Assembly (NCBI GenBank): GCA_035944555.1
Contig: DASZAY010000023.1
Coordinates: forward strand, 1-64,000
Direction of reading: 5' to 3'
Origin: CADCWK01 sp035944555
GTDB taxonomy: Bacteria > Chloroflexota > Chloroflexia > Thermomicrobiales > UBA6265
DNA: 64,000 bases
Shown here: in pieces, positions 17,876-27,262 of the stretch
How positions within the stretch are numbered: position 1 is the first letter of the stretch
How the letters are laid out: each line of letters begins with the position of its first letter
The notes under the pieces: generated by a model
Database searches by the model: none
The model's input: only the letters and a program-made list of their open reading frames with translations
Told to the model about the DNA's origin: nothing
Position numbers and translations under genes: made by a program

Positions 17876-19605
17876 GCCGCACGCCGGCCCCGGCCGGTGC
17901 GCGGACCGGGGTACCGTCCGATCAAACGGCCGAAGCGCTCCCCGCCGCACCGGCCGACGGCTCGTCACCTGCGCCGGGTGAAGGTCCGACGCCGCTTCCC
18001 GAATCCCCGGACCGGTCGGCTCCGCCCGGGCGCCTGCTCAGCCTCGCCCTGATCCTGATGGTTGGCACGGCGCTGAGCCGCGTCCTTGGACTGGTCCGCG
18101 AGTCCGTCATGTCCTCGCGCTTCGGGACTGGCGGCGAGACCGACGCCTTCGTCCTTGCCGACAACGTCCAGAGCACGATCTTCGAACTGACCAGCAACGG
18201 CGTGCTGCAGGCGGCGATGATCCCGGCGCTCGCCGGTCTGGCCGTCGCGGGCAGCGGCGCACTCGGCGAGGTGCGCCGGGCGATGGGCGCCCTGCTGACC
18301 CTGATCCTGGCTGGCACGCTGACCATGACCGTCCTCGGGATAGTCTTCGCTCCCCAGGTCGTCGAGTTGCTGACCGGGCTGTTCGATGTCGGCACACCGC
18401 CCGACGCTACGACGCGATCGCTGGCCGTGGACCTCGTCCGCTGGATCCTGCCTGCGATCCCGCTGCTCGGCGTCGCGTCGGTGATGATGGCTGGCCTCCA
18501 CGCGGTCGGGCGCCCCGCCGCGCCGGCCTTTGGCTCCGCCACCCGCAACCTGATCTTCATCGCGGCGACGATCGCGCTCTCGGCCCCGTTCGGGGTTCGA
18601 GCCCTGGCGATCGGCACGGTCCTCGGCGCGCTCGGGATCGTGCTGCTTCAACTGCCCGCGCTCGTCCGGGCCGGCATCCTGGTGTTGCCGAATGGCTCAC
18701 TCGGCCACCCCGCCGTTGGCACCGTGATCCGCCTGAGTATCCCCGTCACGGCCAGCCTCGTCGTCACGACGGCCGTCCTGATCGTCGACCGCAACCTGGC
18801 GACGGGTGTGTCCGATGGCACCGTCACGTCGATGCGCTACGCGACGACGCTCGTCCAGACGGTCCTCGGGCTGGTCGCGGCGGCAGTCGCCCTGGCGGCG
18901 TTGCCCTCCCTCTCCCGCAACTTCGAGGAGGGGGACCGTGCCGCTTTCGCCCGGACGCTCCGCCGGGCCCTGACTTTCGTGACGATCCTGATCATCCCGG
19001 TCACCATCGGTCTGGCCGCGCTGGCAGAGACCGTGTCGCGGCTGGTCTTCCAGCACGGCGACAACACGCCGGACGCGGTCGACCAGGTCCGGATCGCGCT
19101 GCTCGGCTACCTGCCGGGAACGCTGGCCGCCGGCTACGCGCAGGTGCTGCTGTTCGCCTTCTACGCCCGGAAGAACACGGTCACCCCGTTCCTGATCGGG
19201 GTGGTCGCCGCGCTGGGCTACGGTGCGGTCGCATTTGCCACCGTCGATCGCTACGGGATGACCGGCCTGGTCGTCGCCAACTCGGTCCAGTGGGCCCTGA
19301 CCGCGGCCGGGGCGCTCGTCATTAGCCACGGTGTTTTCGGCAGCCTGCGGGTGATGCCGTGGCGCGAGATCGCCACCTGCGGGGCCGGTGGGCTCCTCGT
19401 TGCCGGGATCGCGCTCGTCGTTGATCGGTCACTGGGGGCCGGCGCGGCAGATGCGTCGATCGCCACCCGACTCCTGAGCGTCGTGGTCGCGCTCGCCGTG
19501 GGGCTGATCCTGTACCCGGCGGTGCTTACCGTCGCGTCGCGACAGGGCTGGGCGACGTTCGAAGTCCCCGACCGCCTCCGCGCGATAATCTCCCGTTCTG
19601 CCTAG
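17872..19605 (+). CDS. murJ: MurJ/MviN lipid II flippase
   Basis: Moves lipid-linked peptidoglycan precursor across the membrane. 577 residues with about 14 membrane helices. The N-terminal family pattern is clear: GTALSRVLGLVRESVMSSRF, then DAFVLADNVQSTIFELTSNG. About 50 Pro/Ala-rich residues precede the first helix. GTG start at 17872 overlaps the preceding stop codon. A strong bidirectional hairpin lies downstream. Confidence 0.94.
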   Translation: MSRTPAPAGARTGVPSDQTAEALPAAPADGSSPAPGEGPTPLPESPDRSAPPGRLLSLALILMVGTALSRVLGLVRESVMSSRFGTGGETDAFVLADNVQSTIFELTSNGVLQAAMIPALAGLAVAGSGALGEVRRAMGALLTLILAGTLTMTVLGIVFAPQVVELLTGLFDVGTPPDATTRSLAVDLVRWILPAIPLLGVASVMMAGLHAVGRPAAPAFGSATRNLIFIAATIALSAPFGVRALAIGTVLGALGIVLLQLPALVRAGILVLPNGSLGHPAVGTVIRLSIPVTASLVVTTAVLIVDRNLATGVSDGTVTSMRYATTLVQTVLGLVAAAVALAALPSLSRNFEEGDRAAFARTLRRALTFVTILIIPVTIGLAALAETVSRLVFQHGDNTPDAVDQVRIALLGYLPGTLAAGYAQVLLFAFYARKNTVTPFLIGVVAALGYGAVAFATVDRYGMTGLVVANSVQWALTAAGALVISHGVFGSLRVMPWREIATCGAGGLLVAGIALVVDRSLGAGAADASIATRLLSVVVALAVGLILYPAVLTVASRQGWATFEVPDRLRAIISRSA

Positions 19606-19706
19606 AGCCAGGAACCGGGCGCCGGGCATGAACCCAACTTGACCCCACTGATTGTGTCTGGATGCGACGGGGATCCCGGTAGCGAGGTTCACCGGCCCGG
19701 GACGAG

Positions 19707-19740
19707 CGACGTCCCCCCTGTTTTCACAGGGGGGACGTCG
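19707..19740. terminator. Bidirectional hairpin terminator between murJ and acs
   Basis: Perfect 14-bp inverted repeat (19707-19720 with 19727-19740), loop TTTTCA, between convergent murJ and the acetyl-CoA synthetase gene. No T-run on either side. Confidence 0.8.
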
Positions 19741-19769
19741 TCTGCGACCTCTTGCCGGGACAGCCGTCC

Positions 19770-21773
19770 CTACTCTTCCTTGCCCGTCCTGCTCGCGTCA
19801 CGGATCAGGTCGACCACGCCCGCGTCCGCAAGGGTCGTCGTGTCGCCCAGCGGCCGGTCGGCGGCGATATCCCGCAGCAGGCGGCGCATGATCTTGCCGG
19901 AGCGGGTCTTGGGCAGGTCGGGCGTGAAAGTGACGTTCTTGGGCCGCGCGATCGCACCGATCTTCATCGCGACATGCTGCCGGAGCGTCTCACCGAACTC
20001 GCGGCTGACGTCGCTGCCGTCCCGCAGCGTCACGAACGCCACCGGCGCTTCACCTGACAGCGGGTCCGGCACGCCGACGACCGCGGCCTCGGCGACCGCC
20101 TCGTGGCTCACCAGCGCGCTCTCGATCTCCGTGGTGCTCAAGCGGTGACCGGAGACGTTCATCACGTCGTCGACCCGGCCCAGCAGCCAGGTGTAACCGT
20201 CGGCGTCGAAGCGGGCGCCATCGCCCGGGAAATACCGACCGGGGAACCGGGACCAGTACGTCTCCCGGTAGCGCTCCGGGTCGCCGTAGATCCCGCGCAG
20301 CATCGACGGCCACGGCTTGTTGATCACGAGGAAGCCGCCCTCGCCGGGCCCGACCTCGTTGCCGTCGTTGTCGACGATGGCCGCGTCGATGCCCGGCAAC
20401 GCGACGGTGGATGAACCCGGCTTGAGATCGGTCAGGCCCGGCAGCGGGCTGATCATGATCGCGCCGGTCTCGGTCTGCCACCACGTGTCCACGATCGGCG
20501 CGCGATCGCCTCCGATGTGGTGGTGGTACCAGATCCACGCCTCGGGGTTGATCGGCTCGCCAACCGACCCCAGCAGGCGAAGCGTGGAGAGATCGTGGGC
20601 GGCGGCGTACTGCTCGCCCCACTTCATGTGGGCCCGGATGGCCGTCGGCGCCGCGTAGAGCACCGTGACCTTGTATCGCTCGACGATGTCCCACCAGCGG
20701 CCCGGATCCGGCGTGTCCGGCGCGCCCTCGTAGAGCACCCCCGTCGTCGCGTTGGCCAGTGGGCCGTAGACGATGTAGCTGTGCCCGGTCACCCAGCCGA
20801 TGTCGGCGGCGCACCAGTAGACGTCGTCATCCTTGATGTCGAACACCGACCGGAACGTCGAGGCGACGCCGGTCAGGTAGCCACCAGTCGTGTGGACGAT
20901 GCCCTTGGGCCGTGCCGTCGTCCCGGAGGTGTAGAGCAGGTAGAGCAGGTCCTCGCTCTCCATCGGCTCTGCCGGGCATTCGGCCGGTTGGCCCGGGACG
21001 ATGTCCGCCCACCAGACGTCGCGCCCATCGGTCATCGCGACGTCCTGGCCGGTCCGCTTCGCGACGAGGACGTGCTTCGCGGTCGGGCAGGCCCCGTCGG
21101 CGAGCGCCGCGTCCACCTGGTTCTTGAGGGCGACCGCCTTGCCCCGCCGGTACCCACCATTGGCCGTGATGACCACCGTCGCGCCGGCGTCGTTGATCCG
21201 GTCCCGCAGCGCGTCGGACGAGAACCCGCCGAAGACGACCGTGTGCGGAGCGCCGATCCGGGCGCAGGCCAGGACCGCGACCGGTAGCTCGACGATCATC
21301 GGCATATAGATCGCGACCCGGTCGCCCTTCCTGACGCCCAGTGACTTCAGCGCGTTGGCGCACTGCTGGACCTCGGTGAGCAGCTCCGCGAAGGTGACCG
21401 TGCGGCGGTCCCCCGGCTCGCCCTCCCAGTAGTAGGCGACCTTGTCGCCCAGCCCGTTGGCGACGTGGCGATCCAGGCAGTTATAGGCGACGTTGATCTG
21501 GCCGCCGTCGAACCAGCGAGCGAAGGGCTCCTGCCAGTCGAGGACCGTGTCCCAAGGGCGGAACCAGTCCAGCTGGCCGGCCTGCTCGGCCCACCACGCT
21601 TCCGGGTCGGCCTTCGCCCGGTCGTACTCCGCGGGATCGGAGACGTTGGCGGTTGCCCGGAACGCCTCGGACGCAGGGAACACCCGGTCCTCGGTCGCCA
21701 GCGACTCGATCACGTGGCCCCCTCCGGCGCCGGCGGCTCCGTCGGCCGTCCCCATCACATGCTCACGTCGCAT
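19770..21773 (-). CDS. acsA: Acetyl-coenzyme A synthetase
   Basis: Activates acetate to acetyl-CoA through acetyl-AMP. 667 residues, normal length. The AMP-binding loop is YTSGTTARPKG; DTWWQTETG, the hinge region near WLLGRVDDVMNVSGHR and the C-terminal SGKIMRR with the lysine normally acetylated for control are present. GAGGGGG lies 8 bases upstream of the ATG. Divergent from a small membrane-protein gene. Confidence 0.97.
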   Translation of the reverse strand: MRREHVMGTADGAAGAGGGHVIESLATEDRVFPASEAFRATANVSDPAEYDRAKADPEAWWAEQAGQLDWFRPWDTVLDWQEPFARWFDGGQINVAYNCLDRHVANGLGDKVAYYWEGEPGDRRTVTFAELLTEVQQCANALKSLGVRKGDRVAIYMPMIVELPVAVLACARIGAPHTVVFGGFSSDALRDRINDAGATVVITANGGYRRGKAVALKNQVDAALADGACPTAKHVLVAKRTGQDVAMTDGRDVWWADIVPGQPAECPAEPMESEDLLYLLYTSGTTARPKGIVHTTGGYLTGVASTFRSVFDIKDDDVYWCAADIGWVTGHSYIVYGPLANATTGVLYEGAPDTPDPGRWWDIVERYKVTVLYAAPTAIRAHMKWGEQYAAAHDLSTLRLLGSVGEPINPEAWIWYHHHIGGDRAPIVDTWWQTETGAIMISPLPGLTDLKPGSSTVALPGIDAAIVDNDGNEVGPGEGGFLVINKPWPSMLRGIYGDPERYRETYWSRFPGRYFPGDGARFDADGYTWLLGRVDDVMNVSGHRLSTTEIESALVSHEAVAEAAVVGVPDPLSGEAPVAFVTLRDGSDVSREFGETLRQHVAMKIGAIARPKNVTFTPDLPKTRSGKIMRRLLRDIAADRPLGDTTTLADAGVVDLIRDASRTGKEE

Positions 21774-21954
21774 CGGTAGCCCCCTCGCTGTGGAACTGAT
21801 TCATGACCGGAAAGAGTATCCATCACCCGGGCCGTGCGCCTGTAGTGAGAATGGCTCACCCGTTAAGGTTCTGTATCGCATGATGGTGCCGGTGCCTGCC
21901 CCGCTGTCGCGGAACCCAGGCCGGCGCAAGATACCCGACAAGGAGGAACCGCGA

Positions 21955-22320
21955 ATGGACGCTGTCCACGCCACGGTCGGCACGATCGTGATCCTGGCAT
22001 TCGCGATCAACGTGATCGTCTATCTCGTCCAGTTGATCAGCCGGCCAATCCCCGCCGCCCGGTACGTGTCCTACGCGGCAGCGGCGGCCATCAGCGTCCA
22101 GGTCCTGCTCGGGATCACCCTGCTGATCCAGGGACACGTCAATCTGACCATCCACTACGTCGTCGGACTGCTGACGCTGATCCCGGTCGGGATCGAGCAC
22201 AGCATGGCCAAGCGAGGGCGAACCCCGCGGGCCCGGATCGGCGCGAGTGCGCTCGCCGCGACCGGGACCCTCGTGCTGGCGGTCCTCGCCTATCTCATCG
22301 GCCAGGGGACCATCGGCTAG
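21955..22320 (+). CDS. Small four-helix membrane protein
   Basis: 121 residues, start set by a strong AAGGAGGAACC. Four membrane helices (about 5-28, 40-64, 70-88, 97-118). Histidines lie near helix ends (VHATVG, GHVNLTIHYVVG, IEHSMAK). The histidines could coordinate haem or a metal, but that is conjecture and I do not recognise the family. Divergent from acsA and followed by a hairpin. Confidence 0.8.
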   Translation: MDAVHATVGTIVILAFAINVIVYLVQLISRPIPAARYVSYAAAAAISVQVLLGITLLIQGHVNLTIHYVVGLLTLIPVGIEHSMAKRGRTPRARIGASALAATGTLVLAVLAYLIGQGTIG

Positions 22321-22349
22321 CACGGACGGTCAATCAACGAGCGATGTGA

Positions 22350-22369
22350 GCCCGGCGCCATTGCCGGGC
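22350..22369. terminator. Hairpin between the membrane-protein and Lrp genes
   Basis: GCCCGGC (22350-22356), loop GCCATT, GCCGGGC (22363-22369): perfect 7-bp stem between two convergent genes. Confidence 0.55.
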
Positions 22370-22379
22370 CCGCGTCAGC

Positions 22380-22979
22380 TTACGCCTTGCCGCCCTGCAC
22401 GCTGGTGCCGGTTCGGGCTTGACGCTGCATCAGTCGCTCCGCGACAGTCATCTCGTTGCCGTCCTCGAGCATGTCGTCGACTTCGTCGTCGTCGAGCGCC
22501 TCCGTGGACGGATGCGCTTCGTGCTCCGGCAGGATCCAGCTTGTCGTCGGCTTGATGATCCAGGGCATGACGAAGGTCTCCGTGGAGCGGACACCGTCAA
22601 TCTTGGACAGCTTCTCGGTCAGCAAGCCGACCAGGTCCTCCTGGGATTCAACCACGACGTGGATCATGATGTCGAAATTACCTGTCAGGAACGCGGCGAA
22701 CGTGATCTCGTTCATCGCTCGCAACTGATCGGCAATCTCGTTCAGGCGGTGCAGATCGACCTTGAGCCCGATCATGGCCCGGAGGTCGTAACCCAGCTTG
22801 GCGGGCTCGGCGACCATCGCGAACTCGATCACCCCGCGCTGCTGAAGCCGATCCATCCGGCGACGAACCGTCGACTCGGGGGTCCCGGTCGCGCGACTTA
22901 GTTCGGCGTAGGACATCCGGGCATTGCCCTGCAGCAGGCGGATGATCGCCCGGTCGGTATCGTTGACGAGACGTGCCAT
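22380..22979 (-). CDS. Lrp/AsnC-family transcriptional regulator
   Basis: 199 residues. N-terminal winged helix (about 4-52, DRAIIRLLQGNARMSYAEL, recognition helix TPESTVRRRMDRL), then an AsnC ligand-binding domain (about 65-140). An acidic tail of about 50 residues is longer than usual. GAGAGG lies 9 bases upstream. Such proteins usually sense an amino acid and control neighbours and themselves. The 515-bp AT-richer region upstream, shared with the C39-like protease gene, is the obvious place to bind. Confidence 0.93.
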   Translation of the reverse strand: MARLVNDTDRAIIRLLQGNARMSYAELSRATGTPESTVRRRMDRLQQRGVIEFAMVAEPAKLGYDLRAMIGLKVDLHRLNEIADQLRAMNEITFAAFLTGNFDIMIHVVVESQEDLVGLLTEKLSKIDGVRSTETFVMPWIIKPTTSWILPEHEAHPSTEALDDDEVDDMLEDGNEMTVAERLMQRQARTGTSVQGGKA

Positions 22980-23494
22980 GTAGGGAGACCTCTCACGGTA
23001 TCAGCCATCGGCGATGGCGGAGGATGGATGCAGGACGACGGGGCGTGGATCGCCATACGGCTCGGTCCACCGTTCGCCCGTGGCCAGCGATGTCTGGAGA
23101 TTGCATGATTGGCTGCCGAGGCGGCGCAGGTTCAGCCGCGCTTCAGCGCCTGTGACATCACACCATTCCGGCGAAATGCAGCGCGGATGGTATCAGGAAC
23201 ACGCCAATTCCGCCATAGTTAACGATACATGTAGCCATACATCAGGGGGACATCGTTGGGGACACGGTGGATGAATGTCTTGACTATACTGCCTGCTAGG
23301 TGTACGTACATAGTGTACGGTTAGTCGGCGCCGGGCTGTCCGGCGATGCGGTCGTTCGCCTCGTCGGCTGGAAGCTGGAGCGCGTTTGTCGCCGCGCTGA
23401 CTTTGCGACTCGTCCCGGGCAGCCGGGATGACGAAGCCGGATCGACCGGCGGCACATGGATCCGGAAGCGGAATCGAAACGAGAGGCTACCTTG
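22980..23494. other. 515-bp divergent regulatory region
   Basis: No gene I can support. The stretch 23200-23330 is clearly AT-richer than its surroundings and has short dyads: GATACATGTAGC with CCATACATC, the palindrome GTACGTAC (23302-23309) and GTAC-ATA-GTGTAC. It separates the Lrp/AsnC gene from the secreted protease gene and probably holds operators for both. Confidence 0.5.
23280..23308 (+). promoter_or_regulatory. Possible promoter of the C39-like protease gene
   Basis: TTGACT (23280-23285), 17-base spacer, TACGTA (23303-23308); TACATA at 23307-23312 is an alternative -10. It lies about 190 bases before the ATG and overlaps the GTACGTAC palindrome. Confidence 0.4.
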
Positions 23495-24553
23495 ATGACG
23501 CGTTGGCTCGCTGGACCGGTCGTGGTCGCAATCGTCATGGCAATGATGTCGGCGATCCTGGCCGGTACCCCTGTTGCCGCCAGCAGCAGGACGGTGGATG
23601 CCTGGGTAACGGTACGGAGCGCCAGTCCAGGCGTGGGGTGCTCGATCCCGGTCGCGATCGAAGTCCGCGCCGGCGGCAATCCCATCGAGGGCGTGGACGT
23701 CCTCGGTGGCCTGGTCGTCGACGGCCAGGTGCAGAGCTCGGACCGGGCCGTCACGGCGGCGGACGGGATCGGCTTCCTCGATGTCGCCTCTGCCGACGCA
23801 CCGGCCACCGGGAAAGCGCGCATCGAGGTCAACCTCAACGGCGTCTACATCGGGGCAGTGGCGGTGACGCTCGTCCCGGGTGGCGACTGCGCGAGCACGG
23901 CGTCGGTTCTGAGTGCCACCGCGACCATCGGATCGCAGGCGACCACCGCGCCCGTGACCGCCGCACCAGAGACGGCACCCGCCCCCGCGTCGACTGCCGG
24001 GACAGGCGCGATGATCCCGGTTCCGACCTACGTCCAGCAGCGCAACCTCAGTTGTGAGTACGCCTCGCTCCAGATCGCGACCGGCGCGTACGGCAGCCCG
24101 GTGAGCGAGTACAACTTCGACGCGCCGGTGGGCCTCGCGGCCGACCCCCACGTCGGCTACCGGGGCGACATCACCGGATGGTGGGGCAACACGACGGATT
24201 ACGGTGTTTACGCCGAGCCCCTCGCCGCGGTCCTGCCCCAGTTCGGCTTCCGTGGCGAGACGTTCTACGGTGTGGGCAACGCCGCGGCGCTGACCAACCG
24301 GCTGGATGCGGGACTGCCGACGCTGGTCTGGCTGGGCCTGTGGGGTGACACCGGCTTCTATGAGTACGGCGCGGACGGCTCCCGCTACCTGCTCGTCCCG
24401 GGTGCCCACGTCGTGGTCGCCTACGGATACGACCAGGCGGGCGTCTACGTCTCCGACCCGGCTGTCGGTGCCAGCCGCTTCTACTCGTGGGACTCGTTCA
24501 TGGCCGCCTGGAACGTCTTCGACGGCATGGGCCTGGCCGTGTCGCCACTGTAG
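23495..24553 (+). CDS. Secreted C39-like cysteine protease-fold protein
   Basis: 352 residues; start at MTRW behind GAGAGG, 8 bases away. Signal peptide about 1-30, an Ig-like/beta domain (about 33-130, Cys49 and Cys132), a Thr/Ala/Pro linker (140-170), then a peptidase C39-like domain. Catalytic candidates are Gln182, Cys187 in NLSCEYASLQ, His305 in GAHVVVAYGYD and Asp321 in VSDPAVG. No ABC transporter is fused or adjacent, so it is more likely an extracellular enzyme than a bacteriocin processor. Substrate unknown. Confidence 0.85.
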   Translation: MTRWLAGPVVVAIVMAMMSAILAGTPVAASSRTVDAWVTVRSASPGVGCSIPVAIEVRAGGNPIEGVDVLGGLVVDGQVQSSDRAVTAADGIGFLDVASADAPATGKARIEVNLNGVYIGAVAVTLVPGGDCASTASVLSATATIGSQATTAPVTAAPETAPAPASTAGTGAMIPVPTYVQQRNLSCEYASLQIATGAYGSPVSEYNFDAPVGLAADPHVGYRGDITGWWGNTTDYGVYAEPLAAVLPQFGFRGETFYGVGNAAALTNRLDAGLPTLVWLGLWGDTGFYEYGADGSRYLLVPGAHVVVAYGYDQAGVYVSDPAVGASRFYSWDSFMAAWNVFDGMGLAVSPL

Positions 24554-24584
24554 CCCGGCCAACCAGTCAGTCCTGATATGTGCG

Positions 24585-24614
24585 AACGGCCCGGGACCAT
24601 CCACCCGGGCCGTT
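24585..24614 (+). terminator. Hairpin terminator after the protease gene
   Basis: Perfect 11-bp stem (24585-24595 with 24604-24614) and an 8-base loop, 31 bases after the stop codon. Confidence 0.75.
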
Positions 24615-24722
24615 GCCATTGCCCATCAGACCGTTTCGTGGTTGGCTGATAGCTGAAGGCACCGGCAACCACGGCCGCGCGGGCAACGGGCCCCGGCGCA
24701 GACCACGAGGAGCGATGACCAG

Positions 24723-25643
24723 ATGAGCGACAGCACCGCCCGACCGACGGTCGGCTTCATCGGACTGGGAATCATGGGCCGGCCGATGGTCCGGAACCTT
24801 GCCGCGGCCGGTTTCGAGCTGGTCGTCCACAACCGCAGCCGGGGTCCGGTCGATGAGCTGGCCGGCGAACTGAACAGCGTCTCGGCCGGAAGCTCACCTG
24901 CGGACGTCACCAGCCGGACGGACATCGTGATCACGATGCTGCCGGACACCCCGGACGTGGAGAAGGTGATCGCCGGCGAGCAGGGCGTCCTCTCAGCCGT
25001 CAAGCCCGGCCAGCTGGTGATCGACATGAGCACCATCTCGCCGGACGTCACGATCGCGCTCGGAGAGAAGCTGCGAGAGGCTGGAGCCTCCCTGCTGGAT
25101 GCCCCGGTGAGCGGCGGTGAGAAGGGCGCCATCGATGCCGTCCTGAGCATCATGGCCGGCGGCTCCGAGGAGGACTTCGCCCGCGCCCAACCCCTGTTCG
25201 CCGCGATGGGCAAGACCATCGTCCACGTTGGCGGGCCGGGCGCGGGGCAGACCGTCAAGATGTGCAACCAGATCGCAGTGGCCATCAACATCGCCGGCGT
25301 GAGCGAAGCGCTGATGCTTGGCGCGCGGGCGGGCGTGGACCCGAGCAAGGTCGCCCAGGTGCTGGCCGGCGGCCTGGCCGGCAGCCGGGTGATGGACCTG
25401 AAGTCGCAGGCGATGATCGACCACCAGTTCGCCCCGGGATTCCGGGTGGAACTGCACCGCAAGGACCTGCGCATCGCTCGCGGCGCCGCCGCCCAGCGCA
25501 GTCTGTCGCTGCCGGTCGCCTCGCTGGTCACGGAACTGTTCGAGTCGCTGGCGGCGAATGGGGGCGACACGCTGGATCACTCGGCGCTCGTCTCCGTCTA
25601 TGAACGCCTGGCCGGGTTCCAGCTCGGCGACGACGTCCCGTAG
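24723..25643 (+). CDS. Beta-hydroxyacid dehydrogenase (GarR/GlxR-like)
   Basis: 306 residues. Rossmann motif GFIGLGIMGRPM (11-22), substrate loop DAPVSGG (126-132) and catalytic lysine in GAGQTVKMCNQ (Lys179). These fit tartronate-semialdehyde reductase and 3-hydroxyisobutyrate dehydrogenase, NAD(P)-dependent; the exact substrate cannot be fixed. GAGGAG precedes the ATG. No glyoxylate carboligase or valine genes are adjacent. Confidence 0.92.
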   Translation: MSDSTARPTVGFIGLGIMGRPMVRNLAAAGFELVVHNRSRGPVDELAGELNSVSAGSSPADVTSRTDIVITMLPDTPDVEKVIAGEQGVLSAVKPGQLVIDMSTISPDVTIALGEKLREAGASLLDAPVSGGEKGAIDAVLSIMAGGSEEDFARAQPLFAAMGKTIVHVGGPGAGQTVKMCNQIAVAINIAGVSEALMLGARAGVDPSKVAQVLAGGLAGSRVMDLKSQAMIDHQFAPGFRVELHRKDLRIARGAAAQRSLSLPVASLVTELFESLAANGGDTLDHSALVSVYERLAGFQLGDDVP

Positions 25644-25757
25644 GGCCGATTGCCGCAATGCCAGCGACCTCCCGGCGAACCATGGCGCCCATCGTGCCAA
25701 CGAAGCCTGAACCGTCCGTACTCGATGTGTGACCTCGTCCCAGGGAGAGAATCACGC

Positions 25758-26192
25758 GTGCCTGCACCATTCGTCGAAGAGATCTACACCGCGAACGTCA
25801 CTGTCGAAGGCGGGCGTGAAGGCCGCGCCCGCAATGCCGACGGCACGCTCGACCTCCAGCTCGTCACGCCGGGCGACGACGAGACCACGACCATCGGCAC
25901 CAACCCGGAAGAGCTGTTCGCCGCCGGCTACGCGGCCTGCTTCCAGAGCGCGCTTGGACTGGTCGCGAGCGCCGAAGAGATCGACACATCGGCGTCCCGG
26001 ATCGACGCATCAGTCACACTGGGCAAGGATGCCGACGAGCACTACGACCTTGCTGTCACGCTCCGGTTGACGATCCCGGGCGTCGACGCTGCTACGGCCC
26101 GTCGCCTCGTCGAGGCCGCCCACCAGATCTGCCCCTACTCCCGCGCGACCCGCGGCAACATCGATGTCCAACTCGACGTGGTGACCAACTGA
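25758..26192 (+). CDS. ohr: Ohr-type organic hydroperoxide reductase
   Basis: 144 residues from the GTG at 25758, chosen because GGGAGAGA lies just upstream. OsmC/Ohr fold with the two active cysteines Cys61 (AAGYAACFQSAL) and Cys125 (HQICPYSRATRGN), the pattern of Ohr rather than OsmC. It detoxifies organic peroxides in the cytoplasm. No OhrR regulator is adjacent. Confidence 0.95.
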   Translation: MPAPFVEEIYTANVTVEGGREGRARNADGTLDLQLVTPGDDETTTIGTNPEELFAAGYAACFQSALGLVASAEEIDTSASRIDASVTLGKDADEHYDLAVTLRLTIPGVDAATARRLVEAAHQICPYSRATRGNIDVQLDVVTN

Positions 26193-26231
26193 TCCGCGTT
26201 CACTGATCGTCTAAACAGGAGGACCAACCCC

Positions 26232-27221
26232 ATGCCGAAGAACTTGGCTCTCGGGATCGACTACGGTGGGACCAAGATCCTCGCCGCGGTCGTCGACATC
26301 GACTCGGGGAAGGTCCTCGGATCCGCCAAGAAGCGGTCCAAGGCGCTAGACACCTCCGACGATCTGCTCAGGCGCCTCTACGACCTCGGGGACGGTGCGC
26401 TGAAGGACGCCGGGGTCACGAGCGCTGATCTCCGCGGCATTGGCATCGGGATCGCCGGTCAGGTGGACGCCGACCGGGGGATCCTGCTGGGTACGCCCAA
26501 TCTCAGCCAGGCGACCGTCGACCTGCCCCTCGCCGACCAGATCACGAAGCACTTCGGCGTCCGGACCGCGCTCCGGAACGATGTCCAGATCGCGGCGGCC
26601 GGCGAGCTCGCCTTCGGTGCCGGGGTCGGCGTCTCCGACTTCCTCTGCATCTTCGTGGGGACCGGGATCGGCGGCGCGATCGTCCGGGACGGGCACTTGG
26701 TGACTGGTGCATCGGCGACGGCCGGTGAGATCGGCCACCTCGTCATCCAGGCCGACGGGCGGCTCTGTGGGTGCGGCGGCCGTGGCCACCTCGAAGCCTA
26801 TGCTTCGCGGACGGCCATTACGAGATCGCTCCTGGGCGATCTCAAGCGCGGCCAGCAGTCGGTGCTGACCGACCTGTTGCCATCGATCTCCGACGACGAG
26901 CCCGGCGGGACGGCCATCCGGTCGGGCATCCTGGCCAAGGCGGTGGCCGCCGACGACACCCTCGTCACGGAGACCATCATCCGGGCCGGCAACTATCTCG
27001 GGCTCGGGATGGCGTCAGCGATCAACCTGCTCAATTCCAGCCGGATCATCCTCGGCGGCGGCGTGATCGAAGCCGTGGATCGTCTGTTCGAAGTCGCCAG
27101 CCGGGTAGCCCGGCGCGAGGCGCTCCCGGTAGCCGGGAGGAGTGTCGAAATCGTCAAGGCGACACTGGGAGACAATGCCGGGGTGATCGGCGCGGCCCTG
27201 ATCGGCGCCGAGCGGGCCTGA
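26232..27221 (+). CDS. ROK-family sugar kinase (probable glucokinase)
   Basis: 329 residues. ATP-binding DYGGTK (10-15), catalytic Asp117 in LRNDVQIAA, GTGIGG phosphate loop, and sugar ligands Glu166/His169 in AGEIGH. The zinc motif reads CGCGGRGHLE: Cys179 and Cys181 are present but the usual third Cys is His186, a known kind of variation. It phosphorylates a hexose, most likely glucose. AGGAGG lies 8 bases before the ATG, 39 bp after ohr. Confidence 0.93.
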   Translation: MPKNLALGIDYGGTKILAAVVDIDSGKVLGSAKKRSKALDTSDDLLRRLYDLGDGALKDAGVTSADLRGIGIGIAGQVDADRGILLGTPNLSQATVDLPLADQITKHFGVRTALRNDVQIAAAGELAFGAGVGVSDFLCIFVGTGIGGAIVRDGHLVTGASATAGEIGHLVIQADGRLCGCGGRGHLEAYASRTAITRSLLGDLKRGQQSVLTDLLPSISDDEPGGTAIRSGILAKAVAADDTLVTETIIRAGNYLGLGMASAINLLNSSRIILGGGVIEAVDRLFEVASRVARREALPVAGRSVEIVKATLGDNAGVIGAALIGAERA

Positions 27222-27241
27222 CTTCCCGCGGCTGACATGAC

Positions 27242-27262
27242 ACCTGTTCAACCCGGACAGGT
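27242..27262 (+). terminator. Weak hairpin after the ROK kinase gene
   Basis: ACCTGT and ACAGGT form a 6-bp stem with a 9-base loop, 20 bases after the stop. TAGACT at 27292-27297 downstream could be a -10 for the NYN gene. Confidence 0.4.

Noticed and set aside
22973..23274. Small open frames of 60 and 86 codons between Lrp and the protease gene
   Set aside because: No ribosome-binding site, Arg-rich shadow composition, and the stretch has operator-like features instead.
26768..26797. ROK kinase zinc motif with His in place of the third Cys as a sign of inactivity
   Set aside because: His is a competent zinc ligand and the catalytic Asp117 and sugar ligands are intact, so loss of function is not supported.
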